64,000 nt of DNA from Nostoc sp. FACHB-280 (lineage in GTDB: Bacteria; Cyanobacteriota; Cyanobacteriia; Cyanobacteriales; Nostocaceae): positions 41,572-105,571 of the forward strand of contig NZ_JACJSD010000021.1 of assembly GCF_014697615.1 (NCBI RefSeq), in the 5' to 3' direction. The first letter of the stretch is position 1; the number at the start of each line of letters is the position of its first letter. Under the pieces are notes generated by a model. That model had not been told where the DNA came from and made no database searches. It worked only from the letters and a program-made list of their open reading frames with translations. The translations under genes were made by a program, and so were the position numbers. Below, piece by piece: positions 39,401-46,077 of this stretch.

Positions 39401-39428
39401 GCGTGCGGGTGCTATTAGAGTCTGCCAT
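33474..39428 (-). CDS. HstK-type Ser/Thr kinase - AAA ATPase - GAF - histidine kinase
   Basis: A 1984-residue signalling protein. Ser/Thr kinase domain at about 15-280: LEQIYGGKRTIVYRA, VVIKVLH, HKDIKPANIL, and DFSIAS where most kinases have DFG. STAND-like AAA ATPase from about 310 with Walker A GFSGIGKTAV and Walker B LVIFIDDLQWAD. A long TPR-like helical region follows. A first GAF domain lies at about 1366-1530, a second (GPEVGSCGTAAY, RACASTPILG) at about 1563-1700, the histidine-kinase dimerisation box MASLGNLVAGVAHEINNPIG at about 1717, and the ATPase end with GKGTGLGLAIA. This order is that of the HstK family of filamentous cyanobacteria. No response-regulator gene lies beside it. It is soluble, as no membrane helix is visible. 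Confidence 0.93.
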   Translation of the reverse strand: MADSNSTRTQSLLQPSGYQFLEQIYGGKRTIVYRAVQRDTQRPVVIKVLHQDYPSFSELVQFRNQYTVTKNLPIAGIVQPLSLESVGNSYALVMEDFGSISLEQYLQQQPLSLNETLVIAIQLAEILHHLHQHRVIHKDIKPANILIHPDSKQVQLIDFSIASLLPKETQTIQSPNVLEGTLAYLAPEQTGRMNRGIDYRADFYALGVTLYQLLTRQLPFVSEDPLELLHCHIAQVPMSVNQVNSDVPPMVAAIVAKLMAKNAEDRYQSALGLKYDLENCLCQWKEIGTITEFKLGQRDLSDRFIIPEKLYGREKEVQVLLDAFERVAVGTTELMLVAGFSGIGKTAVINEVHKPIVRQRGYFIKGKFDQFNRNIPFSAFVQAFRDLVGQLLSESDAQLQTWKTLILEALGDNAQVIIELIPELERIIGSQPPAPELSGTAAQNRFNLLFQKFIQVFTQPQHPLVIFIDDLQWADSASLNLIQVLMAETKTGYLLLMGAYRDNEVSAAHPLMLTLESMEKAGATINTITLQTLSHPTLNHLIADTLHTQEVVVEPLTELVIQKTQGNPFFATQFLKALHQDQLITFDYHAGHWQCDIVQVRDAALTDDVVEFMALQLQKLPKSTQDILKLAACIGAQFDLANLAIVSEQSQTEVATSLWKALQEGLVMPQSDIYKFYLGDSEANQKTSQQTLNYRFLHDRVQQAAYSLIPEDQKQTTHIKIGRLLWSNTPEAELEEQAFAIANQLNIGIEQFREPQERHQLSRLNFIAGKKAKVSTAYDAALAYLKISIDLLPTNPWQSDYNFTLSLYNEATEASYLSGELDLMENFAQEVLQQAKAIIDTAKVYEVKIESYTIQSQFLAAIDTAMQFLRPIGIEFPPEPTDEDFFVGLQEIQALLSDKTVAELADLPEMQQLELRAALRVLVKVDTPAYLGKPELHRLLVPKEVLLSIKYGNTSASAFVYSGYGLMLSGQSNSIPQGYEFGQLALQLLSKFSNHEYEARVLVVVHGFITHWKEPLRATLKPMLQAYTRGLEIGDLAFACHGASVYCYHAYVAGQELTTLANELAIYSAALAKIHKQATLNYHNIYHQIVLNLIEPTAAPWELVGTAYDEKSTLVLNEQSSDPNSLWHFCVNKLMLCYLFQVLDLAVEYAIKAKQCQYSGLGYAMTNISLLNWYDSLVQLALFPTASPTQQPEILQQVAENQQIMQQWANYAPMNQLHRFYLVEAEKHRVLGDKAAAIEFYDRAISQAKANSYIQEEALANELAAKFYLNWGKEKVAAAYMQEAYYCYAHWGAKAKVADLETRYPDLLRPILQQTEASTNILSTLATISPLTVSSHNSDRKSSSSTNINQSLDFATILKASQGLSSTIQFDELLHQLTQIILQNSGADRCALMLLSETGEWQVRAMATPHETQLCAEPLTNHPHVPIKLIHYVKNTQEVVVIDNMKTSLPVIGEYLRQHQPKSLLCLPLLHQGHLIGILYLNNQLTSEVFTEERILILSFLCTQAAISLENARLYQQLEHSLQDAQQKSQDLAEVLALSHGQQQILALIAQGVSLNTILEATARYIESHAHHPAYCSFLLIDAEGRLRCGAAPSLPAAYNALVDGIKIGPEVGSCGTAAYCKASVTVTDIATDPLWANYQVALDFGLRACASTPILGAEGQVLATLAMYQPVAGDFTLHDRKLIEVATYLARIAIERHQADIELQNTQLQVLQSEKMASLGNLVAGVAHEINNPIGFLNGSISNGQDYVQDLLGHLTLYQQQYPNPDKVIQNNANKIDLEFLSEDLPKLLNSMKGATDRITNISTSLRTFSRADTEYKISANLHEGIDSTLLILKYRLKANEHRPEIQVIQEFGDLPTIECFPGQLNQVFMNLLANAIDMFDEMAQTQSFKQLEANPQTITIRTEVISNQVHISIRDNGKGMTQEVQEKIFDHLFTTKAVGKGTGLGLAIARQIVVEKHGGRLEVQSQLGQGSEFCIYLPICEQ

Positions 39429-39534
39429 AGCTTTCAGTGAAACACATATTTTTTACGACTGCCTATCTCTATAATTCCCAGAAATCTTGGCGATCGCATC
39501 AAATAAAGCTTACCTTAAAGGAGGCAGAAGGCAC

Positions 39535-39606
39535 TCCAGCTTTGCCAGAGAAGTCAAAAGTATTCTTCATTTTTGCCTTTTAACTTTTGCCTTTTGACTT
39601 TTAACT
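39535..39606. repeat. STRR (AAAGTCAAAAG / CTTTTGCC units)
   Basis: AGTCAAAAGTATTCTT is followed by TTTTGCCTTTTAACTTTTGCC units in complementary sense. A second copy of the block lies at 45857-45925 with the same order, each preceded by a short GGCTTTGCC-like hairpin region. Confidence 0.65.
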
Positions 39607-39632
39607 TACCTCAGTTTACAGAACTTACTTTG

Positions 39633-40472
39633 CTATAGTTCATCAACAATCGGTCGCCAATAATCAGTGACTTTTGTTACAACAGTCATAAAATCATCAG
39701 CCATGATTTGTGTCGGCACTTTTCGACAGTAATAGCCCCAATTCCGCCGATTTTTCCCTGTATCCCACCATTGGGGTTGAGAGAGAATAATTTTTACCTC
39801 TTGCAAGTCAGTATGGTGACTACTAAAAGCTACTTTAATAGCTTCTGGCAATAATGTTTTATCCAGTGGGACTAATGTCGCCAGCAACATAAGGTCATAC
39901 AAATCTTTACCGCGCCAGCGTTTAGCACCCTGTTCAATTAAACCGTGCAGTTTCCAAGCTGCCATTAATTCTGGTTTAGCAGCTAGAATTTTTATGGGTT
40001 CTGCTTTCACTAAAGTCGGATATTCAATCCATTGGGCGGGGGGAATGAGGGGATCGTTAAAGCCGACATCGATTTGCAGTTTTTGACGGTAATTGAGTAC
40101 GGAAGCATCAAGTTGCAGGCGTACACCAGGACATGGATCTTCTAACCAAATACCATGAGATTCTAGGGATTCTAGATGAAAGACAACGCCATCACTAAAT
40201 CCTTCAGTCGCCAGCAATTCCCGAAAGTGTTGGGTTGTGGCTTCAATATCAAAGGGATATAACCCCAGAAAATCAACATCAACTGCAATGCGATGTCCTG
40301 GGGGAACCCATAACCGCGTTAACATTCCACCACGCAGAACTAAATCTGCGGTGTGTGTAGAGTTAGCAACGCGACGCAAAAGACTTTCCAGGAGGTGATA
40401 ATTCAGGACTTCTGCAAGTGGGCGATCGCTTGTTTGAGAAATGTCCTGTAAAATTTTCTCAAGCATGGTCAT
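39633..40472 (-). CDS. AbiEii/AbiGii-like nucleotidyltransferase (DUF1814)
   Basis: The family includes the toxin of type IV toxin-antitoxin and abortive-infection systems. Nucleotidyltransferase motifs are visible: LVLRGGMLTRLW (glycine pair), RIAVDVDFLG (two metal-binding Asp), KLQIDVGF (third Asp), then EPIKILAAKPELMAAWKLHGL and RGKDLYDLMLL, the conserved helical region of DUF1814. The 279 aa equal the usual length. It overlaps the upstream gene at 40459-41121 by 14 bp (8 bp if ATG 40466 is used), so the two are translated from one message. The partner is not an AbiEi-type winged-helix antitoxin. The HIP1 site at 40421-40428 is inside the gene. Confidence 0.85.
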   Translation of the reverse strand: MTMLEKILQDISQTSDRPLAEVLNYHLLESLLRRVANSTHTADLVLRGGMLTRLWVPPGHRIAVDVDFLGLYPFDIEATTQHFRELLATEGFSDGVVFHLESLESHGIWLEDPCPGVRLQLDASVLNYRQKLQIDVGFNDPLIPPAQWIEYPTLVKAEPIKILAAKPELMAAWKLHGLIEQGAKRWRGKDLYDLMLLATLVPLDKTLLPEAIKVAFSSHHTDLQEVKIILSQPQWWDTGKNRRNWGYYCRKVPTQIMADDFMTVVTKVTDYWRPIVDEL

Positions 40473-41121
40473 TCACACCTCCCAACCAGCTAGCATCAAG
40501 CTCGATGTTGCTATCAAACACGGTATATTCTTGCTGGGGTTGCAGTAAAGAAATACCCTTTGACCGTAGTGATTGCAGGAGTTTCTGAAAGCGGTGTTGT
40601 GCAGCGTTTCTTCCTATTCCATACAACCGCAAGGTAATAAATCGTTGATGTTGGCTATGAGTCTTCTGTTTAAAAGCATTGGTGGATAAATGTGCGCCTT
40701 GGACTGCACAATGTTGGCGCAAACTTTCTAAGTCGGTATTGTCTGTCAGCAAAGCTTTGATGTGAAACTCAAAGTAATTACTTGCAGGATGTTGCAAAAC
40801 TTCCTGATCTGTCACCGGGATGTCTTGGTTATATACCATTGCTTCAATTTTCACCCGCGTCACCAAAAAACCTGCCTGGGAAATTGTTTGGGCAAGGTGG
40901 TAAACTTCGGTGTAAACTTCCGGCAAAGTTCCTCGATGATGGGATGCGGTCATTGGTTGCGATCGCACCACTCCCACAGGTAACTCAATCAAAATACATT
41001 TAATATTTAACTGCCGACAAATCTGTTGAAAGTGCTGTACTGTAGCTGGCGACTCTGCACAGATTGTAATATGAGCTTCAAATGTGCCTGCGTAATTATA
41101 TTTAGCAATATGATTCAACAC
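40459..41121 (-). CDS. Unknown protein with two similar domains, partner of AbiEii-like gene
   Basis: I do not recognise a named family. The 220 residues look like an internal duplication: domain 1 opens with FEAHITICAES, domain 2 with YFEFHIKALLTD at about residue 116. Each continues with a helix, a strand pair and a His-rich turn (MTASHHRGTLPEVYTEV; NAFKQKTHSQHQRFITLRLYG), suggesting two ferredoxin-like or 2H-like halves. The end is EYTVFDSNIELDASWLGG. The first usable start is GTG 41121. Upstream the same frame continues to ATG 41172 but is cut by TAG at 41130-41128. The overlap with the nucleotidyltransferase gene implies a joint role. Confidence 0.75.
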   Translation of the reverse strand: MLNHIAKYNYAGTFEAHITICAESPATVQHFQQICRQLNIKCILIELPVGVVRSQPMTASHHRGTLPEVYTEVYHLAQTISQAGFLVTRVKIEAMVYNQDIPVTDQEVLQHPASNYFEFHIKALLTDNTDLESLRQHCAVQGAHLSTNAFKQKTHSQHQRFITLRLYGIGRNAAQHRFQKLLQSLRSKGISLLQPQQEYTVFDSNIELDASWLGGVNDHA

Positions 41122-41247
41122 CGCCAGCTAATGAAAAGGTGGTTCTGTAATTTGCATTTTAGGCTGTATCATAAAAAACTTTTTCACCCAACTTCTTGTA
41201 GTATACATATTACAAATAAACCTTGTCAAGCAATCTAAAGACGACAA

Positions 41248-41330
41248 TCCCCCTTATCTCCCTTGTCCTCCTTGTCTCCCTTGTCCTCCTTGTCCCCTTT
41301 GTCTCCCTTCCCTTGTCTTCCTCATCCCCC
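41248..41330. repeat. STRR block of CCTTGTCCTCCTTGTCTCC units
   Basis: Tandem seven- to nine-base units of CTTGTCTCC and CTTGTCCTC, of the same family as blocks at 16510-16560 and 29888-29930. It lies in the gap upstream of the dioxygenase gene. Confidence 0.7.
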
Positions 41331-41429
41331 GTCTTCTTTACAAAGTTATTGCTTTATCACAAATTGTCAAATTCTGTAGTCAATTTAACGACAGTTTAAT
41401 AAAAAGTAGCATATACTCGGTGGTATAAG

Positions 41430-41455
41430 CCTCCGACAAAGAAAAATAGCGGAGG
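41430..41455 (+). promoter_or_regulatory. Leader hairpin upstream of dioxygenase gene
   Basis: CCTCCG (41430-41435) and CGGAGG (41450-41455) can pair around a 14-base A-rich loop, ending 28 bases before the start codon. The right arm GGAGG is itself Shine-Dalgarno-like but too far from ATG 41484. AGGT at 41474-41477 is the likely ribosome-binding site. It could be a control hairpin or chance. Confidence 0.35.
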
Positions 41456-41483
41456 ATTTAAACCTAATCAGCAGGTAAATCCT

Positions 41484-42152
41484 ATGCAAAAAGTATGGGA
41501 ATCAACAGAATTAGAATATGCTTTTCTGTTCACCTTAAGAAAGGTAAATTCTATTAATCCAGAAGGTTTTCAGCCATTTTTTAATAATTTGCCAGTTGAT
41601 CCTTATATCAAAGGCAATTATCGGTTAAGAAGATTATCTCGGTTTACCGTTTCGGGGAATGATTTAACTAAATTACCACATGGCTATCTCTTTCAAAGCA
41701 AAACATATAACCCTTTATTGGGAGATATTAAAAGAGAATTTGCAGAATTAGAAGATGGCATTATTGAGCTAGATATCTTTAAAAAGATGGTGTTAGCATT
41801 TAGCGACTCTTGTAAACTGCACCCAGAAGCAGAAATTGGAGTTCATCAAATCAGAACCATCTGTTCCGCCGAAAATATGGGGAATCCCGCCCCTGAAGGT
41901 ATTCATCAAGATGGTACAGATTTTATTGGGATTTTCTCTGTGGCTAGAGAAAATATTCAAGGTGGAGAAACACATTTATATACAGCTAAAAAAGAAAAGC
42001 CTGTTTTTAGCAAAGTGCTAAATTCTGGTGAATTATTATTAGTTAATGACCACGAATTTTTCCATTTTACGACTCCCATTAAACCGCAAGTTGATGGGTT
42101 AGGTATTCGGGATGTGTTTGTGTTAACTTCGCCTAGCTTGTTAACTGAATAA
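41484..42152 (+). CDS. 2-oxoglutarate/Fe(II) dioxygenase family protein (PF10014-like)
   Basis: The protein resembles the 2OG-Fe dioxygenase family that includes bacterial free-amino-acid hydroxylases such as L-isoleucine dioxygenase. The iron-binding His-x-Asp is in PEGIHQDGTDFIGIFSVARENIQGG, the distal His in NDHEFFHFTTPI, and the 2OG-binding Arg in GLGIRDVFVLTSP. The N-terminal part (GFQPFFNNLPVDPYIKGNYRLRRLSRF) is also characteristic. At 222 aa it is a little shorter than the Bacillus enzyme. ATG 41484 has AGGT seven bases upstream. It is isolated. No ligase or peptide-synthetase gene is next to it, so the substrate (free amino acid or other) is open. Confidence 0.87.
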   Translation: MQKVWESTELEYAFLFTLRKVNSINPEGFQPFFNNLPVDPYIKGNYRLRRLSRFTVSGNDLTKLPHGYLFQSKTYNPLLGDIKREFAELEDGIIELDIFKKMVLAFSDSCKLHPEAEIGVHQIRTICSAENMGNPAPEGIHQDGTDFIGIFSVARENIQGGETHLYTAKKEKPVFSKVLNSGELLLVNDHEFFHFTTPIKPQVDGLGIRDVFVLTSPSLLTE

Positions 42153-42200
42153 ATATAAGAATCTTATTTGATTGTCGAATAAACTTACTATCTGTAAGGG

Positions 42201-42224
42201 GTGTTACGGCTTACGCCGTAACAC
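42201..42224. terminator. Perfect 10-bp hairpin between convergent genes
   Basis: GTGTTACGGC (42201-42210) and GCCGTAACAC (42215-42224) pair around TTAC. It lies between the dioxygenase stop and the stop of the DUF6636-like gene. Its sequence is related to the inner part of the palindrome at 5841-5920, so it may be a repeat that now works as a terminator. Confidence 0.55.
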
Positions 42225-42274
42225 ACTAAAAGCTTTTTTGGTGAAGCGATCGCACTCAACCCAATGCTGATATT

Positions 42275-42688
42275 TTAAAAGAATCTTTGTCTCTCTCTGC
42301 TCAGTTCCCAACCTCTTTGATCGCGGTTGACGCAAGTTAAGCCTGTTCTTCTGGATGTGCAGGTAAAACCTTCATAACGTAATGTCTTACCATATTGCAA
42401 AACAGGGTTTTGGGGATTTACTGTTGTATCACCATAACAACCCCGATAACCACGACCCCGTGCATCGAGAATAAAAGCATGACCCCAGTCTAATTCACAG
42501 TTGCTTGGTTTGGGTGGAATTTTTGCAGTAATTTTTATAATATCGCAGCGAATGTTTTGATCTGCAATATAACAGTGAATATTTCCAGTAGGTGTTTGAA
42601 ATGACGATTCTGCTTGAGCGATCGCAGGCAAAGATATCATAGAAACTAAACTGGTTGTCAAAATAGTCAAAAAATTCTTGCACTTCAT
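42275..42688 (-). CDS. Secreted DUF6636-like protein
   Basis: A 137-residue exported protein: basic start, hydrophobic helix, and cleavage site after PAIAQA. The mature part has the pattern FQTPTGNIHCYIADQNIRCDI ... CELDWGHAFILDARGRGYRGCYGDT ... ILRYG-like and FTCTSRRTGLTCVNRDQRGWELSRERQRFF, with six Cys likely in three disulfides. This matches the small DUF6636 family of secreted proteins, whose function is unknown. ATG 42688 has a good Shine-Dalgarno sequence (AAGG eight bases upstream), so I reject the longer frame from 42769. Confidence 0.8.
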   Translation of the reverse strand: MKCKNFLTILTTSLVSMISLPAIAQAESSFQTPTGNIHCYIADQNIRCDIIKITAKIPPKPSNCELDWGHAFILDARGRGYRGCYGDTTVNPQNPVLQYGKTLRYEGFTCTSRRTGLTCVNRDQRGWELSRERQRFF

Positions 42689-43086
42689 ACAAAATACCTT
42701 GTGGGAAATAAAAAGTTTTTGATAGCAAATTTGTCTTTTCCTGGCTGGTGCAACTTTTTCTAAATGCACACATCCATTTTTTTGATTTGCCGAATCAATT
42801 ATAACGTCAATATTAATACTGACAACTACTTACATAACTACAGTGCTGTTCAAATAAACAAACTTTATAATTCTTGTTATGACTTACTTTGACAGTTTTG
42901 CAAAAATTCAAGTTCCAGTGAGATTAAAAACAAGTGTAACTTTTATGTCCTAAATTTTTAGTAACTAGAAATCATCTAGATGTCAGCAATTCATAAGTTT
43001 CTATCAATCTGGAGCAAGAGCAAGGCAGAATAATTCCTATCTGCAATTTAGTGCATTGTCATCAGTTAAACTTTATCTATTCCACC

Positions 43087-45342
43087 ATGAGTCCTGAAGA
43101 CATCACTACTCAACCTACTTCCGAGAACAGCCATGACCAACCGATTCATCTTTCTGGGTCGATACAGCCTCATGGTTTATTACTGGCTTTGAATACTGAA
43201 TTAGAAATTTGGCAAGTTAGCAACAACACCGCGACTTATTTAGACAAACAACCCCAAGATTTACTAGGTCAACCATTGAGTTGTTTACTAGCGACTCCCC
43301 AGGTAACAGCTATTAAACACTGCTTAGAGAAAAAAATTGGCACTTTCACGATTTTGAAAATACCAATTACAACTGGTAATCAAGCACGCTACTTTGATGG
43401 GATTGTTCACCGAACCACCAATGCGGTAATTTTGGAACTAGAACCAAAAAACAGTGATGAAGATATTAGTTTTTTAGGTTTTCATACTTTGGTGAGTGAA
43501 GCGATCGCACATTTGCAACACACTACAAACTTAGCAGAATTTCTGCATTTAGCTGCCGTCGAATATCGCCAAATCACCGCTTTTGACCGCGTGATGATCT
43601 ATCAATTTGATGAACAAGGCGCAGGTTCAGTAGTTGCAGAAGCTAAACGAGAAGATTTATCACCTTATTTGGGACTTCACTTTCCCGCCACAGATATTCC
43701 CACACCAGTCAAACAGCTATACACCCAGTGCTTACAAAGATTTATTCCTGATTTTACCGCCCAACCTGTAGAGTTAATTTCCCAAAACCCAGCTACACCC
43801 CTTGATTTAACTTGGTCGGTATTGCGGAGTGTAGATCCTTGTTGTATTACCTATCATCAAAATATGGGTGTAGCTGCCATTTTGGTGATTGCTTTAATTA
43901 AAAATCAGCAATTGTGGGGTTTAATTTCCTGTCATCATCAAACACCGAAGTATTTAACTTACGAAGTGCGGAAAATCTGCGAATTTCTCGGTCAAATTGT
44001 CTCCTCAGAGTTAGGACATAAAGTTATTCATTCCGAATTAGACTACGAAGTCAGGCTGAAATCTCTGCAAGCCGAATTTGTCGAGTTAATTTACCAAGCA
44101 GATAATTTTATTGATGCCTTAATTAAACCGCAGCCAAGTTTACTTGCCCTTGTTAGTGCCACCGGGGCGGCGGTATGTTTAGACAATGAAATTACACTGG
44201 TGGGTGCAACACCAAAAATAGAACAGGTACGAAAATTAATTACTTGGGTAGATAATCACGTTAGCGAACGCATATTTGCCAGCAATGCTCTGCCGAAACT
44301 CTACCCAGAAGCGATTCAATTTAAAAATACTGCCAGTGGGTTGCTGTTGTTACGTATTTCTCAAGTGCAGCGTTACTATATTTTGTGGTTTCGTCCCGAA
44401 GTTGTGCAGACTATTAATTGGGCAGGTAATCCTAATGAATCAATCCAGACAAATATAGATGGTAGCGTTACACTGTGTCCACGCACATCCTTTGAAAAGT
44501 GGCAAGAAATCGTCCAGTTAACATCTCTACCTTGGAAACAGTGTGAGATTGATAATGCTTGGGCTTTGAAGGGGGCAATTGTAGGTATTGTTCTTTCTAA
44601 AGCCGAGGAATTAGCCAAAATCAATCAAGAGTTAGAACGCAGTAACCGCGAACTTGCTTCTTTTGCTTATGCAGCCTCTCACGACTTAAAAGAACCTTTG
44701 CGCGGCATTTATAATTTCTCGACAATTTTAATCGAAGATTATGCCGACATCTTAGATGCAGATGGTATTGACTACTTACAGACTGTCCTTGCTTTGTCTG
44801 TGCGGATGGAAACACTGATTAATTCGCTGTTGCGTCTCTCGCAATTAGGACAAACAGAATTGCATCTCCAACTGACTGATTTTAATGAACTACTAAACCA
44901 AGTAATTGATGTTATTCAAGCCAGTCGTCAGGAAGTGCAACTGAATATCCACATTCCTCGACCTTTACCAGCAGTTCAGTGTGACCCCGTATTAGTCAAC
45001 GAAGTTTTTACTAATTTAATAATTAATGCTTTGAAATATAACAATAAACCAGAACCATTCATTGAAATTGGCTTTATTACTCAGCAAGAATCCGATAAAA
45101 TCCAAAAATTCACTTTATTTCCCGTTTTTTACGTCAAAGATAACGGAATTGGTATTCAACCCCATCATTACCAAACCATCTTTCGCCTCTTTAAGCGGCT
45201 GCACTCGCAAGAAAAGTATGGCGGTGGTACAGGTGCAGGACTCGCCATTTCTAAAAAAATTGTTGAGTTACACGGCGGTCAAATTTGGGTGGAATCTAGT
45301 ATGGGTAAAGGCTCCACGTTTTATTTCACCTTGGGGCAATAG
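43087..45342 (+). CDS. Cph1-type phytochrome histidine kinase with altered bilin motif
   Basis: A red/far-red light sensor kinase. In order (from ATG 43087, 751 aa): PAS-like domain with IQPHGLLLAL at about 26, GAF domain with FPATDIPTPVKQLY (the DIP motif, about 199-212), the chromophore region RSVDPCCITYHQNMGV (Cys252 aligns with the bilin-binding Cys of Cph1), PHY domain with the tongue motif PRTSF, histidine kinase box SFAYAASHDLKEPLRGI, and ATPase end GGGTGAGLAISKKI. The residue after Cys252, a highly conserved His in phytochromes, is Cys253 here. GTG 43051 is a weaker start. The Rcp1-type regulator follows 44 bp downstream and is its likely phosphate acceptor. Confidence 0.92.
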   Translation: MSPEDITTQPTSENSHDQPIHLSGSIQPHGLLLALNTELEIWQVSNNTATYLDKQPQDLLGQPLSCLLATPQVTAIKHCLEKKIGTFTILKIPITTGNQARYFDGIVHRTTNAVILELEPKNSDEDISFLGFHTLVSEAIAHLQHTTNLAEFLHLAAVEYRQITAFDRVMIYQFDEQGAGSVVAEAKREDLSPYLGLHFPATDIPTPVKQLYTQCLQRFIPDFTAQPVELISQNPATPLDLTWSVLRSVDPCCITYHQNMGVAAILVIALIKNQQLWGLISCHHQTPKYLTYEVRKICEFLGQIVSSELGHKVIHSELDYEVRLKSLQAEFVELIYQADNFIDALIKPQPSLLALVSATGAAVCLDNEITLVGATPKIEQVRKLITWVDNHVSERIFASNALPKLYPEAIQFKNTASGLLLLRISQVQRYYILWFRPEVVQTINWAGNPNESIQTNIDGSVTLCPRTSFEKWQEIVQLTSLPWKQCEIDNAWALKGAIVGIVLSKAEELAKINQELERSNRELASFAYAASHDLKEPLRGIYNFSTILIEDYADILDADGIDYLQTVLALSVRMETLINSLLRLSQLGQTELHLQLTDFNELLNQVIDVIQASRQEVQLNIHIPRPLPAVQCDPVLVNEVFTNLIINALKYNNKPEPFIEIGFITQQESDKIQKFTLFPVFYVKDNGIGIQPHHYQTIFRLFKRLHSQEKYGGGTGAGLAISKKIVELHGGQIWVESSMGKGSTFYFTLGQ

Positions 45343-45386
45343 TTTAAGATATTTAAAAAATTTTGTTACATTTTTTAAAATCTCTG

Positions 45387-45836
45387 ATGACGAAAAAACT
45401 TAACAAACCTCTGTTGGTTGTTGAGGATAGCAATGAAGACTTTAAAATGTTGCAACGCCTAATGCGGCGGTTGGCTGTCCAGAACCCTATATATAGATGT
45501 ACAAACGGGGATGAGGTTTTGGACTTCCTTTATCAACAAGAGAATTCCCAAAACCCGAACACCATACCGAAGCCTTCGGTGATTTTGCTTGACCTGAATT
45601 TACCTGGGATTGATGGCCGTGACATCCTAGAACGACTCAAGCAAGACATCAGTTTAAAAAAAATCCCCATTGTGGTTTTTACCACATCATCCAACCCTAA
45701 AGACATTGAATTTTGCTACCAAAAAGGTGCCAATGGCTATCTAGTCAAGCCGATGGATGCTCAAGAACTGCAAAAGACAGTGCAAGCATTTGTCGAGTAT
45801 TGGTTAGAGACTAATACTGTAGCGCCTGTGGATTAG
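45387..45836 (+). CDS. rcp1: Rcp1-type response regulator
   Basis: A single-domain receiver of 149 residues, the size of Rcp1. Visible residues are the acidic pair in [10 protein letters not shown], the phospho-accepting Asp in [13 protein letters not shown], Thr/Ser in VFTTSSNP, and the Lys in [11 protein letters not shown]. No output domain. Rcp1 proteins accept phosphate from the phytochrome encoded just upstream. ATG 45387 is preferred over TTG 45363 because it begins directly before the first strand. The gap to the phytochrome gene is 44 bp, consistent with one operon. Confidence 0.94.
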   Translation: MTKKLNKPLLVVEDSNEDFKMLQRLMRRLAVQNPIYRCTNGDEVLDFLYQQENSQNPNTIPKPSVILLDLNLPGIDGRDILERLKQDISLKKIPIVVFTTSSNPKDIEFCYQKGANGYLVKPMDAQELQKTVQAFVEYWLETNTVAPVD

Positions 45837-45839
45837 AGG

Positions 45840-45856
45840 CTCCGGCAAAGCCGGAG
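45840..45856 (+). terminator. Hairpin after rcp1, followed by STRR
   Basis: CTCCGGC (45840-45846) and GCCGGAG (45850-45856) pair around AAA immediately after the rcp1 stop. The following block (45857-45925) is an AAAGTCAAAAG / CTTTTGACTT repeat shared with 39535-39606. No T run directly follows, so termination is not certain. Confidence 0.5.
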
Positions 45857-46077
45857 AAGTCAAAAGTAAAAAATCAAAAGTCAAAAGTATTCTTGATTTT
45901 TGACTTTTAACTTTTGCCTTTTGACTTACCGCTACGTGGTTGGGGCAGGAGTTTATTTCTAGCCTCTAACCCCTTAAATTTAAGATTTGATTTATATTTT
46001 TGTAATAATTAGTTAATATTGCTGTCATTTGTGGGATGCTAAGTCAAGGAGCGTAAATATTCTCCCTAATTCTTAAT

